From contig MU119478.1 in the NCBI GenBank assembly GCA_014904845.1, positions 1-64,000 on the forward strand: a stretch of 64,000 bases of DNA. Reading direction: 5' to 3'. This document shows positions 34,759 to 46,058 of the stretch, piece by piece; position 1 is the stretch's first letter, and each line of letters begins with the position of its first letter. Source of the DNA: Acephala macrosclerotiorum (Eukaryota > Ascomycota > Leotiomycetes > Helotiales > Mollisiaceae). The notes below the pieces were generated by a model. The model saw only the letters and a list, made by a program, of their open reading frames with translations. It did no database searches and was not told the origin of the DNA. A program made the position numbers and the translations under genes.

Positions 34759-37700
34759 ATGTCAGAAACACGCATGAATATCACTGTAGCAGCAGTGGTT
34801 ACTGCAATCTTGTCGATTGGATTGGCGTTCGTCGTCACCACTTCGGATGGGATGTTGAGAGATGTCCGCCAGCCTGGAGCGAAGAAAGCACCTACGAGTC
34901 CCCTCTCATTGAGGATTTCTAACATACCTAGAAACATGACCAAAGCAAGGCTTGAGGATATTTTGATGGACGTGGCTAAAAAAATGAGCACCGCACCTGG
35001 TGTTGCTAATCGACCTAAATTGCTATGGTCATTTGCGCGCTCAGGACATTCTGAGCGGTTCTTTGTCGCGACTGCCACGTTCCGGGAACTACCAGCACCG
35101 AGCCAGCTTGAATCGACCATCAAGAGCAAAATAGACGTTGATTCGGCTCAATTACGGGTTGACTTGGACTTTTTCGGTCTCACGCCTCTGGCGGATCCTC
35201 AAGACCCGACAGTTGAGTAAGTCATGTGACTTTCGGTATCTTTTCAGTTGGATGCAATCAAATCATTTAGTCAAGTGAGACCATCTACCGTACAGGGGCT
35301 AATTCCTCTGCAGCATTATTGCTGTGACCGGGCTTGCTGGCCATGCATTCGGGTCGTGGAAGTCACGAGGTGAGCCATATATGTGGCTACGTGACTTCCT
35401 GCCAGAATCCATACCAAACGCACGCATCCTGACCTATGGTTATGATACCAAGCTGCCTGGAAGCCAGTCTACTGCGTCTATTCTAGAACTGTCAAGGAAG
35501 CTTCTTGAGTCTGTCAAGACTATCCGAAGCAAACAAGAAGTAGGTCTTTGCAACGGCAGCTTTACTTCGGATTACAATGCTTACGTATTAAAGAAGGATC
35601 GGCCTCTCATCTTCATTGGGCATAGTCTTGGCGGACTGGTGGTAAAGCAAGTATGTACCCTGCTTTTTCAAGAACGTGTGATTTCCTTAATTGCCAGTAC
35701 AAATAGTGTGGATGAACAGTTCACTTTATGAGGTCCTCGACTTTTGGAAACTACCTCTTAAATTTTTGGCTTTGATTCTGACGGCGAAAGTAGGCCTTGG
35801 TACAAGCAGCTGAAGGCAGCCCAGACGATCAGGATGTTTTCAGGTCTTGCTATGCGCTTATGTTCTTCGGCGTCCCGAACAGAGGCCTCGATATCTCGAG
35901 CTTGAGATCCATGGTCAAGGGGCAGCCAAACGAGTATTTGGTGCAGAATCTCGATCCCTCGTCTCCGTTCCTAAACCATCTTCACCAACTGTTCTATGAC
36001 AAGTTCACATTTGAGGATTCGAAAATTATTTGTGTTTTCGAGACCAAAGAGACAGCTACAGTCGAAGTAAGTTCCCGTCCTCACATTTTGCAATGCTTCA
36101 AACGGAAAAGCCGCTTAAACTCTATCTGCAGTGGTCTCCTAAAACTGGCGCTTGGGAAAGGACTGGTCATAAAGTCATGATGGTACCCCAAACTTCTGCT
36201 ATCCACGCCGGAAGAAACGAAAAATCGTACGATCAGCTGTCTATAGACGCGGATCATTCGGATCTTGTCAAGTTCAGTGATCCTGCCAATCCAGATTACG
36301 CCATTATCGAATCGAGGATAAAGGATTTGGTTAAGAATGCACCCAGAGTAATCAAGAAGCGTATCGCGGGTCATAGGGAAAGTGAGCCTCACCACTAGAT
36401 GAAAATTGATGTACATTCACTAAATGGTATAAAATTAGAACTATCAGACACTGAAAATAAATTTATAAAGGATCTGAATGCACCGGATTATGTCTCCTTC
36501 AGGAGATACAAAGTTGAAGAACCAGTAGATGGAACTTTTCAGCGGGTTTTGCGTGATGAACACGTCCGTTCTTGGCTATCCAAAGAAGAGTCCTCCTTGC
36601 TCTGGGTCAGAGGTGCACCTGGCCAGGGTAAAACAGTCCTCTCAAAGTTTCTCCTCAAATACTTGGAAAATGCAGCGCCGGACCCCACACAACATGCCAG
36701 TGTTATTTACTTCTTCTTCTACGATCAAGACGAACGCCTTCAGACTGTTGAATCTTTCTTGCGGTCTCTTTTAAAACAGTTGCTGACAACTGTCGACCTC
36801 TTTGGACACATTGCCGAGATTTTAGAGTCAAATCCTTCTACAGAATCCGAAAACAGTCTGTGGGAAATTCTAGAAAAGATTGTCCGCGCTCCCGTTCTAA
36901 GAACGATCTACTGCGTCCTCGATGGTTTAGATGAGTGCAGAGATGAAGAATCGAGGAAGAGGCTGTTGTGGTGGCTGAAGAGACTCCTCCAATCCCCATC
37001 TCAAGGCGGAAAAGGCTTCCCGGTCCTGAAACTTCTGGTTACAAGTCGACCTATAGTGGACATTAGCAGAGAACTGGACCGGTTTCCGTGCATGCCTCTG
37101 GAAGCCAATCGTGACGATATCAAGATTTTCATCGACAGCAAAGTCGCAGAGCTCAACCATTTCCCCGCCAATCTGCAGAAAAGTGCGGCAGAACTGTTGT
37201 TAGACAGAGAAGAGCGGACATTCTTGTGGGTATCAATTGTTCTCAAGAAGTTGAAAAAAAATGGCCTTGCCATCACTAGCAAAGCTCAGAGGTGTGATCG
37301 AAGAAATCCCAACAGATTTGGACAAATTGTATCTCAGTATAATTAGCCAGATCATGGACGGCGGCAATGATGAGTTGCAGAAGATTCTGGTATGGGTCGT
37401 TTATGGCCGGCAGCCGTTGACTCTGAAGGAGCTAGAAGCGGCACTTGCAACTCAGATGGACTCTAAGAATCGGGCATCTACGGACACGTACTGGATTGAT
37501 CTTACTCCAAAAGTCGTCACGGAAGATATGGGTGTCATTTTAGAAATTACCGACGACAGGGTTCACCTGATTCACCAGTCGGCGAAGGATTTCCTGCTCA
37601 GGAATGGACAACTGGCTGGCGCCAAATTTTGCAGTGGCCAACATCCAAATATCTACTTGGCCAAGGTCTGCATGGTATATTTAAGCTTCGAGGATTTTGA

Positions 37701-39745
37701 AACTGGGCCATGCGATGACCAGGAAAACTTGGCAGCCAGAAAACGACAATACCCGTTGTTCCACTATGCTGCGCGTAACTGGCACGCCCACATCCAAGGT
37801 CAAGACGATATGAGCAGCATTTCCAACATTATCTGTCGACTCGTCGAGCCAGGTTCTGCGATATTACGCTCTTGGGGAGAAGGAGCGGAAATCCCGGATT
37901 TGCATGAAGCAACTGATACGTGGGGGATCGCCACAAAAGCTAACATTCCTTGGTTGGCTGAATTCCAATCGAACAACAACACAACAATCGGCGAAGACAG
38001 AGTAGAAGAGGCGGCAAGGAACGGGATGACGGGGTACAATTTTATGAAAATGCTTGTAAGAAGGGGTAATGTCCGATTTACTGAAGGCGCCGTCCACGCG
38101 CTTGCCAGAAACTTCGACCAAGGGATAATGCAACTGCTGCTGGACAGGAAACATGATATTAAGGTGTCACACGCACTGATAAAAGCAACAGCAGCCAACC
38201 GAAAGAGCGGCAGTTATATAATGGGATTGCTGCTGGAATTATCAAAAGACATAGTACTTACGGATGATTTAGTAGAAGTAGCGGCAGATAATAACGAGAG
38301 CGGCAAAGATATCCTAGAGCTGCTCCTACGCAAAGAGAATATCCAAATCGCAGATGGCACGGTAGTAGCAATAGCAAAACGGTTTGGTACTGAAATAATG
38401 AGGCTATTACCGGACGGACGAGGGGACATCAAGGTCACTGAAGAGGTAGTAATGGCAGCAGCAAGGAACGAAGAGAGTGGTGCCAAGGTGATGGGCCTGC
38501 TTCTCGACTGGAGAGGCGACGATTTCCAGATAACAAAAAGAATAGTTGAGATTATTGCACAATTCTTCGATGAGGAGGTAATGAGATTGCTTCTCGATCG
38601 AAGGGGCGACGATGTCAAGATCACAGACGAGGTAGTAGAGGCAGCAGTAAAGAATGAACGGAGAAGTGCTAAAGTAATGGGCCTGCTTCTCGATCGGAGA
38701 GGCGACGATATTAAGATCACAGACGAGGTAGTGATGGCAGTAGTAAAAAATGGATGGAGTGGTGACGAAGTAATGGGCCTGCTTCTCGATCGGAGAGGCG
38801 ACGACGTTAAAATCACAGACGAGGTGGTAAAGGCAGCAGTAGAGAATGAACGGAGAAGTGAGGAATTAATGGGCCTGATTCTCGATCGGAAAGGCGACGA
38901 CTTTAAAATCACAGACGAGGTGGTGAAGGCAGTAGTAAAGAATAAATGGAGTAGTGACGAAATAATGGGCCTGCTTCTCAATCGGAGAGGCGACGACGTT
39001 AAAATCACAGACGAGGTGGTNNNNNNNNNNCGAAATAATGGGCCTGCTTCTCAATCGGAGAGGCGACGACGTTAAAATCACAGACGAGGTGGTGAAGGCA
39101 GCAGTAGAGAATGAATGGGGAGGTGACTACGTAATGGGCCGGCTTCTCGATCGGAAAGGCAACGACGTTAAAATCACAAATGAAGTAGTAAAGGCAGCAG
39201 CAGGAAATAGGGGGAAAGGTACCGAAATAATGGGCCTGCTTCTCAATCGGAGAGGCGACGACGTTAAAATCACAGACGAGGTGGTAAAAGCAGCCGCGAC
39301 AAGTGGGCAAGAAAAAGTCTTGAAACTTTTTAACAAACGATATAAGACCTTGCCTTTTGCAAAGAAGTGGTTCTCGGTCGCTCAATTTTATAACGCCGCA
39401 AAGAATGGAGATGAGGAAACGATCCGACAGTTGTTAGCACAGGGAATCGAACCTGATCTCAAAAATCCTAGAGGGGATTCTCCTCTTGGGCGAGCTGCGC
39501 GTCACGGGAGCCTTGCGGTAGTCAGACTACTTCTTGATACACAGGCTGTCGACATCGATGCGCGGAACATAGCTGGACAATCCCCTATATTTTGGGCAGC
39601 AGTGTATGGCCACGAGAGTATCGTAAGGTTGTTATTGGAAAGAAATGCAACCCATAACTTTGTGGATGGAGATGGTCGAACGCCGCTTTCAGTGGCGAGG
39701 CAGAATGGCCACGATAAGGTTGTAGATTTGTTAACCGGTAAATGA
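34759..39745 (+). CDS. NLR-type protein: alpha/beta-hydrolase (SesB-like) + NACHT + 32-aa repeats + ankyrin repeats
   Basis: Fungal NLRs of this class act in non-self recognition and programmed cell death. Exons: 34759-35216, 35314-35539, 35594-35650, 35794-36066, 36132-36381 and 36448-39745; about 1,520 aa plus a gap. The N-terminus has a hydrophobic stretch and a SLRISNIPRNMTK block. The hydrolase spans about residues 150-360 (DIIAVTGLAGHAFGSW, GHSLGG with nucleophile Ser near 238, ALMFFGVPNRGL). The NACHT follows, with P-loop GAPGQGKT near 482, Walker B YCVLDGLDEC and sensor TSRP. A winged-helix-like region (IPTDLDKLYLSII) precedes at least 14 units of a 32-residue repeat, and ankyrin repeats end the protein. 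The TAG at 36396 is removed by a 66-nt intron (36382-36447). A run of eight A at 37254-37261 shifts the frame by one. Ten N (39021-39030) mark an assembly gap in the repeats. Confidence 0.88.
38041..39290 (+). repeat. 96-bp in-frame tandem repeat array in the NLR
   Basis: Fourteen visible units of 32 residues with consensus MGLLLDRRGDDVKITDEVV plus a variable tail of about 13. The last units are spaced exactly 96 bp: Met codons at 38677, 38773, 38869, 38965, then after the gap 39038, 39134 and 39230. Early units (38041-38500) are strongly diverged, while late ones are nearly identical in DNA. This gradient is typical of arrays that expand by recombination at one end. The helix-loop pattern resembles ankyrin-like repeats. 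Confidence 0.9.
39021..39030. other. Assembly gap (10 N) inside the repeat array
   Basis: The ten N separate two nearly identical repeat units (at least 56 matching bases on each side). The unit before starts at 38965 and the one after at 39038, a spacing of 73 instead of 96. The gap is therefore a placeholder at a collapsed tandem array. Confidence 0.95.
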
Positions 39746-40169
39746 ATAAGGGGATAAAGCCCCTTCGACCTTGCGCAGGAGGCAGATGGTGTCTCATTTA
39801 TGTTGTAAATACAAAACTACGTACATCCATAAACGAATCTGTCCATAAAGATGATCTGGCTAAACGTGACGCTGGGGAGACGTAAGGGCCATTCCAATCC
39901 TCGTCATCCCATTACAGTCCGTGCTGCCTAATCTCCCCCCTCCCCGGCTGATGCTGGGTCAACCATTAATAGCAAGGCTCGTTCTTGTTCCCGGAGTCGG
40001 CCTCGTGGTCTCCTTGACGGTGTCCTGCCTAGTGCACGGGTACTCGGAGTGCGCGCCGCTCGGTGACGCTGAGATGGCTGAGATTGCTGAGATGGCTGTT
40101 AATTGCCAGGCTCACGTTTGTTTCCGGGGCCGGCCTCGCGGTTTCTTGTGCTCTTGCAACCCTAGTACA
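39746..40169. repeat. Intergenic with short duplicated segments
   Basis: Between the NLR stop and the hotdog fragment. About 40-nt segments at 39975-40016 and 40108-40148 are similar (both read aggctc...ttgttcc or ttgtttcc...cggcctcg...), separated by a short ctgagatgg/ctgagattg repetition. No gene recognised. Confidence 0.45.
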
Positions 40170-40466
40170 TCAGCTTTTGCTACCGCCCTCCCACCTCGCT
40201 TCTAGTAAGCCGACTAGGTAGGCCGCGAACAGCATTGATGTATTCCCAGAAATTCGTGCTCCCCTTCCCGAAGGTAGCGAGGTCTTGGCAACTCGAGCAA
40301 AAAGGATCTCACACGGGGCGACCGGCTTGACAAACTCAATCTGAAGCATCTTCGTCAATAGGAAGAGTTCTGGGGTTTCAGCACGATAATATTGGGCGAA
40401 AATATCGTCAATCATCTCACAAGTTATCCCGCTATGAACGATACGCGCCAACCCAGGTGGAGAGTG
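40170..40466 (-). pseudogene. Hotdog-fold thioesterase fragment
   Basis: The minus frame reads HSPPGLARIVHSGITCEMID, then DIFAQYY, PELFLLTKMLQIEFVKPVAP and CEILFARVAKT, matching the helix-strand pattern of 4HBT/PaaI-like acyl-CoA thioesterases (G-x-x-x-x-x-[ML]-D followed by a V-x-[FY]-x-x-P-V strand). No ATG precedes the motif, and the expected N-terminal and last strands are missing or frame-changed. It lies just downstream of the dynamin-like gene on the same strand. Assignment is by motif impression only. Confidence 0.4.
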
Positions 40467-40555
40467 AAGATCCAGTGTTTATAGATGAAGATGATAAGAT
40501 TACAAAGAAAGCAATCCAAAATGGAGTATCGAACGAACCAAAAAGCCCCAATTTG

Positions 40556-42942
40556 CTATACTTTATGTCTCAGGATAGATCTGAAAACATTCCGACCCTT
40601 TTCAAGCGTGCTTCTCCTTCCTTCTAGGTGCTCTCTCTGACGGACGGTTGTTGACGGTTCAGAGGCGAGATTGGATACTTCTTCGTCATCCAGCGCTACA
40701 ACCACAAGGGGCGAGAAGACCTCCTCAAGCCCATGGACGATATGGCGCTCTATCGCTTGAACAATAACATTGTCGATAAAGATCTTGAGTGCAACCTACA
40801 GCAGGTAAGTCAGAGGAAGCTCGCGGGTAATTGTAAAGGGGCCCACCTTATAGAACGCACGCAAATCATCTAAAGCATCGCAACAAGAATGACCGTCCAT
40901 ATCCAACTCGAGCTTTTCATTAAAATCACGGACGACTTTATCGTGACTGGCTTTAGGAACCTGGGCACAATGGCGATTGATATCGTACATAATACTCGTA
41001 GAAGCTGCGTCTTTTAAACAGTCACACTTATCCCGATACTTCTCTCGTCGCATCTTTTGGATCGTGAGGGTATAATAATGATTATAGGTCATCGGATAGC
41101 GTTTTCGGTCTTGGAGAAGCTTGTTCAGTTCCGCTTCGCCTGCCTCCACTCTCCTCTTTAGGGACTCTTCGACGACGGAGGCTTGAACTCGGGAAGAAAC
41201 ATCTAGGGGGCAGATATCCCGGAGCAAGTCGATGACGAAGTTGGAGCACAATTTCGAGACATCCTGTAAGTGGTCCTCTGCCAGCTCTTGCCAATTCTTG
41301 GATTGCTCCCAAAACAGCTCACCAATTAGGAGAGGATTGAAATTCCCTGGTAATTCCCTCCCTCGAGTGCGGATGAGAACTGTCCTGACCCAGCTCAAGG
41401 CTTTGGACCGGGAGAGTACTTCGGGGACAGGGAACGCCCAATCCAACTCAGGCTCAACCTCATCTTGATCACTGTTAACGCCAGAGGCCGGAGTATCAGC
41501 ATATCCATCTGACCCGTCCTCCTCTAAGCCTACGAGCCCTTCAAATTTGTATTTATGTCCGATCTCACTCATCTTCTTGGCAAACTTGACGTTGAGAAGT
41601 TGAACCGCAGCCCGCAATCGGCGCTCGTGAAGTGTAGAACCGAAGTTGGATCGTTTGTCCACTGTTCCAAAGTAGTCGGATTCGTAATGCCCATTCACGC
41701 CAGCTTTGGTGAGGTCGTAGAATTGCAAACTCAGCTGCATCAAGTGCTCCTTTTGCTGGCGCACCGTCGAGCGTTCCTGTCCAAGGGCTTGCAGACTTTG
41801 CAATGTCCCTTCGTACGTCTGATCCAACTCTCCACGTAGCTTGGGAAGCTCCTGCTTGATGTGTCGGAAAAGGAGGTCGCTCAAGCGGACCCTGAGCGGC
41901 TCGATGCCAAGTATGTCAGGAGGCAATTTCTGCCAGTTCCCCTTGGTGAGGAAGGCCCTCTCAGACTGATTGCGCTGATCGAAGCTGTGGTGGCGATCAG
42001 TAAAACCCCTGTTCTTGAGGACTGCCATCCAAGCGCGAAAAAGATGTCTTCGTTTTTCGCCAGGTTGATGAATGCAGCCTCGTTCTCAGAATCTGGATGA
42101 AGGTCGTCTGGTTTTGTTATGATCCCCAGCGTCCTGCTTCCTTTCTTGTCGAACTCTCTGGCCCGTTTCAAGATGATCTGATTCGCATAGTCGTTCTTGG
42201 CCGAGATAATCGCTAGGATTATGGTTCGGGGGTTGGAGATATATCCTTCGACTAGATCCGAGACTAGTTGGATATCGTCGCTGCTCTGGGTCTTGTTTTC
42301 GGAATGAATGAGCCCGGGGAGGTCCACCAAGGTTAGTTGTGGTCGGTCGGGTCCAGATATTTCGATGCTCAAAACGTCTCTGGCGAAAGCATTCCGCGTT
42401 TTGTCTCCGGCCTCAGCAAGACCCATAAGCTTTGTCGCCTTATCAATGAGGTCAGGAAGTTCGCGGAAGTTCGAGATAGACTCTTTGAATTGTTCTAGCT
42501 CGGCTTGCTCCTGTTTCGGTCTTGCCTTTTCGGGAATGATTCTGGTCTTGATTGAGGGTGTTGGCGCCCGGCGCAGGACTATCTCGGTCGCAAAACGAGT
42601 GCAGAGATTCTCCCTTCTGGGAAATGGAATCTCTGTGATGGCTTCCAGGACCGAGCTCTTTCCGGACGACTGATCACCGCAGACGACCAGCTGTGGTAGA
42701 GAGACGATCCCTTCGAGTCCGCACTGTCGAAGGGAATCAACAATATTGAGGACCTGCCGCTGCTCATCGCTTTGAAGCGCGTCAAGAGATGACGTTGAAA
42801 TAGAAATGCGTTGCTTGCTTGGTGGGGAATCAGGTGTGGCCATCGCATTGCGTTGCTTGCTTGGTGAGGAATCGGGTGTGGCTATCGTATTGCGTCTTAC
42901 GAGTTCGAGTGGCAGCAGAGTAGGAGAGTGTAGGGGCGCCAT
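40556..42942 (-). CDS. Dynamin/Mx-like large GTPase (one frameshift)
   Basis: Membrane-remodelling GTPase of the Mx/dynamin superfamily. From ATG 42942: GDQSSGKSSVLEAIT (G1), DLPG in TLVDLPGLIH (G3), TKPD (G4), then the stalk (YEGTLQSLQALGQERSTVRQ) and, after a 51-nt intron (40846-40796), a GED-like end (VALKIFIDNVIVQAIERHIV, STLEKGRNVFRSIL). Near 42023 the frame breaks: FALGW continues in the next frame as VLKNRGF, as if one base of a WHV codon run were missing. With that base restored the protein would be about 778 aa, normal for the fungal family. It could be a true mutation or a base error. It is tail-to-tail with the NLR. Confidence 0.82.
42807..42890 (-). repeat. 42-bp tandem duplication in the dynamin-like gene
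   Basis: Two adjacent 42-bp units (42807-42848, 42849-42890) differ by a few transitions and encode two copies of a 14-residue ATPDS-SPSKQR motif in the N-terminal extension ahead of the GTPase domain. In frame, so harmless to coding. Confidence 0.8.
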
Positions 42943-43339
42943 ACCGGCGAAATGACTTGGACAGTAGGAAAGCGCCGTCAAGTGAAACCAAAAGACTTCA
43001 AAATGGGTTCAGCTTCAGGTAGAGGATGGCAAAACGTGTACAAGTCTTCAAGAGACATTAAAGGGCAAAGGAAACACAATTGCCTCACTCCGCTGCAATA
43101 GTTATGACAAATCACTTGCAAGAATATAGTTGGGTGCCGCAAGAAACCAAGCTGCTTTGATTTGTTAAGGATCATGCCGAGTGGCAGCTGGAGAGTCCTA
43201 GACGAGGCATTCTATGTGGAAGTTCGTGATTTTCGTCCACTCATCACCCTTCGATCTCTTGGGGTGCCTAGAGACGCACTTGTGAAATATGCAATCGATC
43301 GGTGAAATCGACTGGCGAAACCAACGAACACGTGTATCG

Positions 43340-43600
43340 CCTTTCGCAGTGCGTTAGTATTTAATTATCGTATTTCGTCCTTTATTTCGCATTTATATTA
43401 TCTTTTTATAAGTTAATTATATATATTTAATATTGTTTATTAATAATTTATTTATTAATAAATAAATAAATAAAATTTTATAAAAATTACGTTTTAATAC
43501 GGATTATTTATATATTTTTTTAATATTATTTTTTAAAATTTTAATTTAATTTTTATATAAAAATTAAATATTTCGAATATAATATTATAACTTCAAAATT
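43340..43600. repeat. Small AT-rich RIP-like island
   Basis: About 260 bp of nearly pure A/T with the few C/G mostly in CpG, as in the large flanks, set in DNA of ordinary composition. Probably a truncated, RIP-mutated repeat fragment. Confidence 0.65.
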
Positions 43601-44084
43601 GCCACTTATTTATATTGCTAAAATTTATCAAAACCCTTTCTGATAAATCACTACACGCATTATTGCTTTTATAAATGCATGGGATCGACGATGATATAAA
43701 GAAGTACATCTCGGGCTGGGATAATAAAGCAGGCTGCAAATCACGTAATCCTAACAAACATCTTTTTCTCAAAGCTAACTCCCCAACGCAGGGCATGATC
43801 AGTAGACAACCAATGGATCAATAAGAAGATATCGAGAATAGCCAATCCCAGCAACGCCATTATGGTGACCCAGAAGTGTGGGCCATGATCAATTGAATCG
43901 TCTTGAAGTATCAACCTCAGAAGTACATCAAGACAAGAAGCTGTTTTTCATCTTCCGCAATGCCATTCCTATAAAGAGAGCAATGGCAAGTTGCGGATCA
44001 AAAAGAAGCTACTTGCTGGATACTCGAAGCGCTATACACAGAACCCTGCTCAGTTTGGCAACTATGCTACTTCATGGACCATTA

Positions 44085-44420
44085 AGCGCAGCGTTTCAAC
44101 TTTCCTTGCCAAACTATCCTTCCACTCCAACTATCTCCACTCCTCTCCTGCCAGCGGATATTTTGACAACTTTCCACTCTCCAAAGGAAAAAGGCTTGAC
44201 TTTCTAGTTCTCCAGCTTTCCAGTCAGTTAGAACTCAGGATTTAGAGTGTAATGAGCTTATTTTATCAGATTTTAAGACTTTTCAATACGCAGACTCTAC
44301 ACTTTGTTCTCCCATCCTTCCCCTCCACTCTTTCCAATCCTTCCAGTAGTATATTTTCATCTTTCCACTCTAATACTTGTAGCACCAGCTCGAGCTTTCC
44401 AGCTCTCCAAGAGGCCAAAC
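44085..44420. repeat. Pyrimidine-biased low-complexity stretch
   Basis: Repeated variants of ctttcca, ctcca and cttccactc on the plus strand, with an inverted match (gctgggaaag) at about 44423. No coding potential recognised. Confidence 0.45.
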
Positions 44421-45054
44421 TCTAGAAAGCTGGGAAAGATGAAACGCTAATCAAACGCTTCATTTGCAATCTCCTGGAAGGTCATAGGGTGGCTGTACAT
44501 GTCGAGGACGTTCAGATTGATAGGGAAGACATCGCCGTAGCATCATGTCTGATAAATAACATTGTGAAGGAACTTCCCGAACTATGCCGTCTTAACCGTC
44601 TTGACCACAGTACAGCTATCAGTGTCAAAAGGAAGAAAGGGTCCTGATATCTTTAACCTCCCTGCTCATGTGTCGAGGCAACTAAAGGCGGGGGATCAAC
44701 ACCCTGGCTGTAGGCCTGAAGGACTATCCCCGACTGTGTAACCATTACTCCCTGAGATATTGCAAGGAGCTAGATAGAGTTGGATGCTCAGCAAGTTGTT
44801 CCGGGGATGTTTCGATAAGGTTGTGGGCGGGAGAAGACTGCCGTTTGTCTTGGCACAACGTATGCGCCGCATTGTATGCATCTCCCTCATGATTATCGTC
44901 AACTAAGTCATTCCATGCATTGATACCGGATTGCCCAAACGCAGCACAACTTCAGAAATGAACAAGATGTATATAAGCTGTGAGGAAGGTAACATTTTGG
45001 CTCTCGCTACGTTCTTGAGCCTCCATTCCGTCACTCGTCTCCTACCTGCTCACA

Positions 45055-46058
45055 ATGACTCAAGTTCCACCTTCTCCCATGATTCCGATCGACGATGAGA
45101 GGAATCCAAGGCTCCACAGAGCTGAGGGCGAGACTGGCAAGACTCCCGTAGAAGTAGTTGGAAGCTCCTCTACCTAATCCTCGGCTGTCTCGCCACCCTC
45201 AACGGAATCATCGTCGTCCTCTTCCTCCCCGACTCTCCCATGACCGCACGGTTCCTTTCTGAAGAGGAGAAAATCGCCGCTTTGGAAAGAGTACGTCTCG
45301 ACCAAGCCGGAACACACGACAAACACATCAAACGCTACCAAATCGTCGAAACATTCAAAGACATCCGCGCCTGGATCATGTTCATAATAATAATGTGCAT
45401 CGGTGGCGCCAACGGCGACAACTCGGCCTCCTCAAACATAATAACCAAGTCCTTCGGCCGGACCTCTCGCCAAACCTTGTTACACGACATGCCCCGCGCC
45501 GCCATCGGTGGTTTTGCCGTTGCCACCGTTGGCTGGCTCTTAGGTCGTATCCAAGACCGCATGACGTTGGTCCTCATATTTACACTGTCGACGTTGATTG
45601 GGATGATCATTATGACGACTATGCAATATTCCGGCTGAAAAAGCGTCCTCCAATTCGCGCAACTCTTTCAAAACCTCTCCGCGCCAGGCTTCCCACTCTG
45701 CTATGGATGGAACGCATCGAACACTGGAGGACACACTAAGAAAGTAACCGTGAACCCCTTCACTCTTTTAACTTTCGGGGTCGGTTCCGTAGTAGGGACC
45801 TATATCTTCTCACCGAAAGATGCGCCCGGGTATATTCCAGGAAAAGCGGCAATTGTGGTGTTGACGGCTGTGATGATGTTTTGCGCTGCAGCGATGGCGT
45901 GGGTCAATGTTAGATTGAATAGGAAGAAAAGGTCGGTGCTTGAGAAGATGGTAGAGGATAATGGGTGGAGTGAAGGGGATGTTGAGAGGGAGAGGGAGAA
46001 GGCTGCTTTTTTGGATTTGACGGATAGGGTGAATGTGTTTTTTGTTTATACGCGATGA
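45055..46058 (+). pseudogene. DAL5-type MFS (allantoate permease family) pseudogene with internal deletion
   Basis: ATG 45055 (context CACAATGAC) begins a hydrophilic N-terminus (MTQVPPSPMIPIDDERNPRL). It jumps directly, and out of frame, into the middle of the transporter (KLLYLILGCLATLNGIIVVL, FLPDSPMTARFLSEEEKIAA, HIKRYQIVETFKDIRAW). Thus TM1-TM5/6 are missing. A TGA at 45636-45638 interrupts the second half, which resumes in frame with WNASNTGGHTKKVTVN, DAPGYIPGKAA and a normal C-terminus ending at 46058. The surviving motifs are diagnostic of the anion:cation symporter/allantoate permease family. Confidence 0.8.

Larger units (their letters stand above)
42943..45054. other. Gene-poor region containing an AT-rich island
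   Basis: 2.1 kb. The AT island (43340-43600) and a CT-rich stretch (about 44085-44420) are listed separately. On the minus strand near 44560-44470 a short frame reads DVFPINLNVLDMYSHPMTFQ after stops, perhaps a gene fragment, but I do not recognise it. No intact gene. Confidence 0.4.

Noticed and set aside
36396..36398. TAG between the hydrolase and NACHT parts, suggesting two genes or a pseudogene
   Set aside because: A 66-nt GT-AG intron (36382-36447) with a good donor and branch-like cactaaa removes it in phase and gives the expected linker.
38214..39385. Long minus-strand open frames across the NLR repeats
   Set aside because: They are antisense shadows of the 96-bp array; periodic codon use keeps the opposite strand open.
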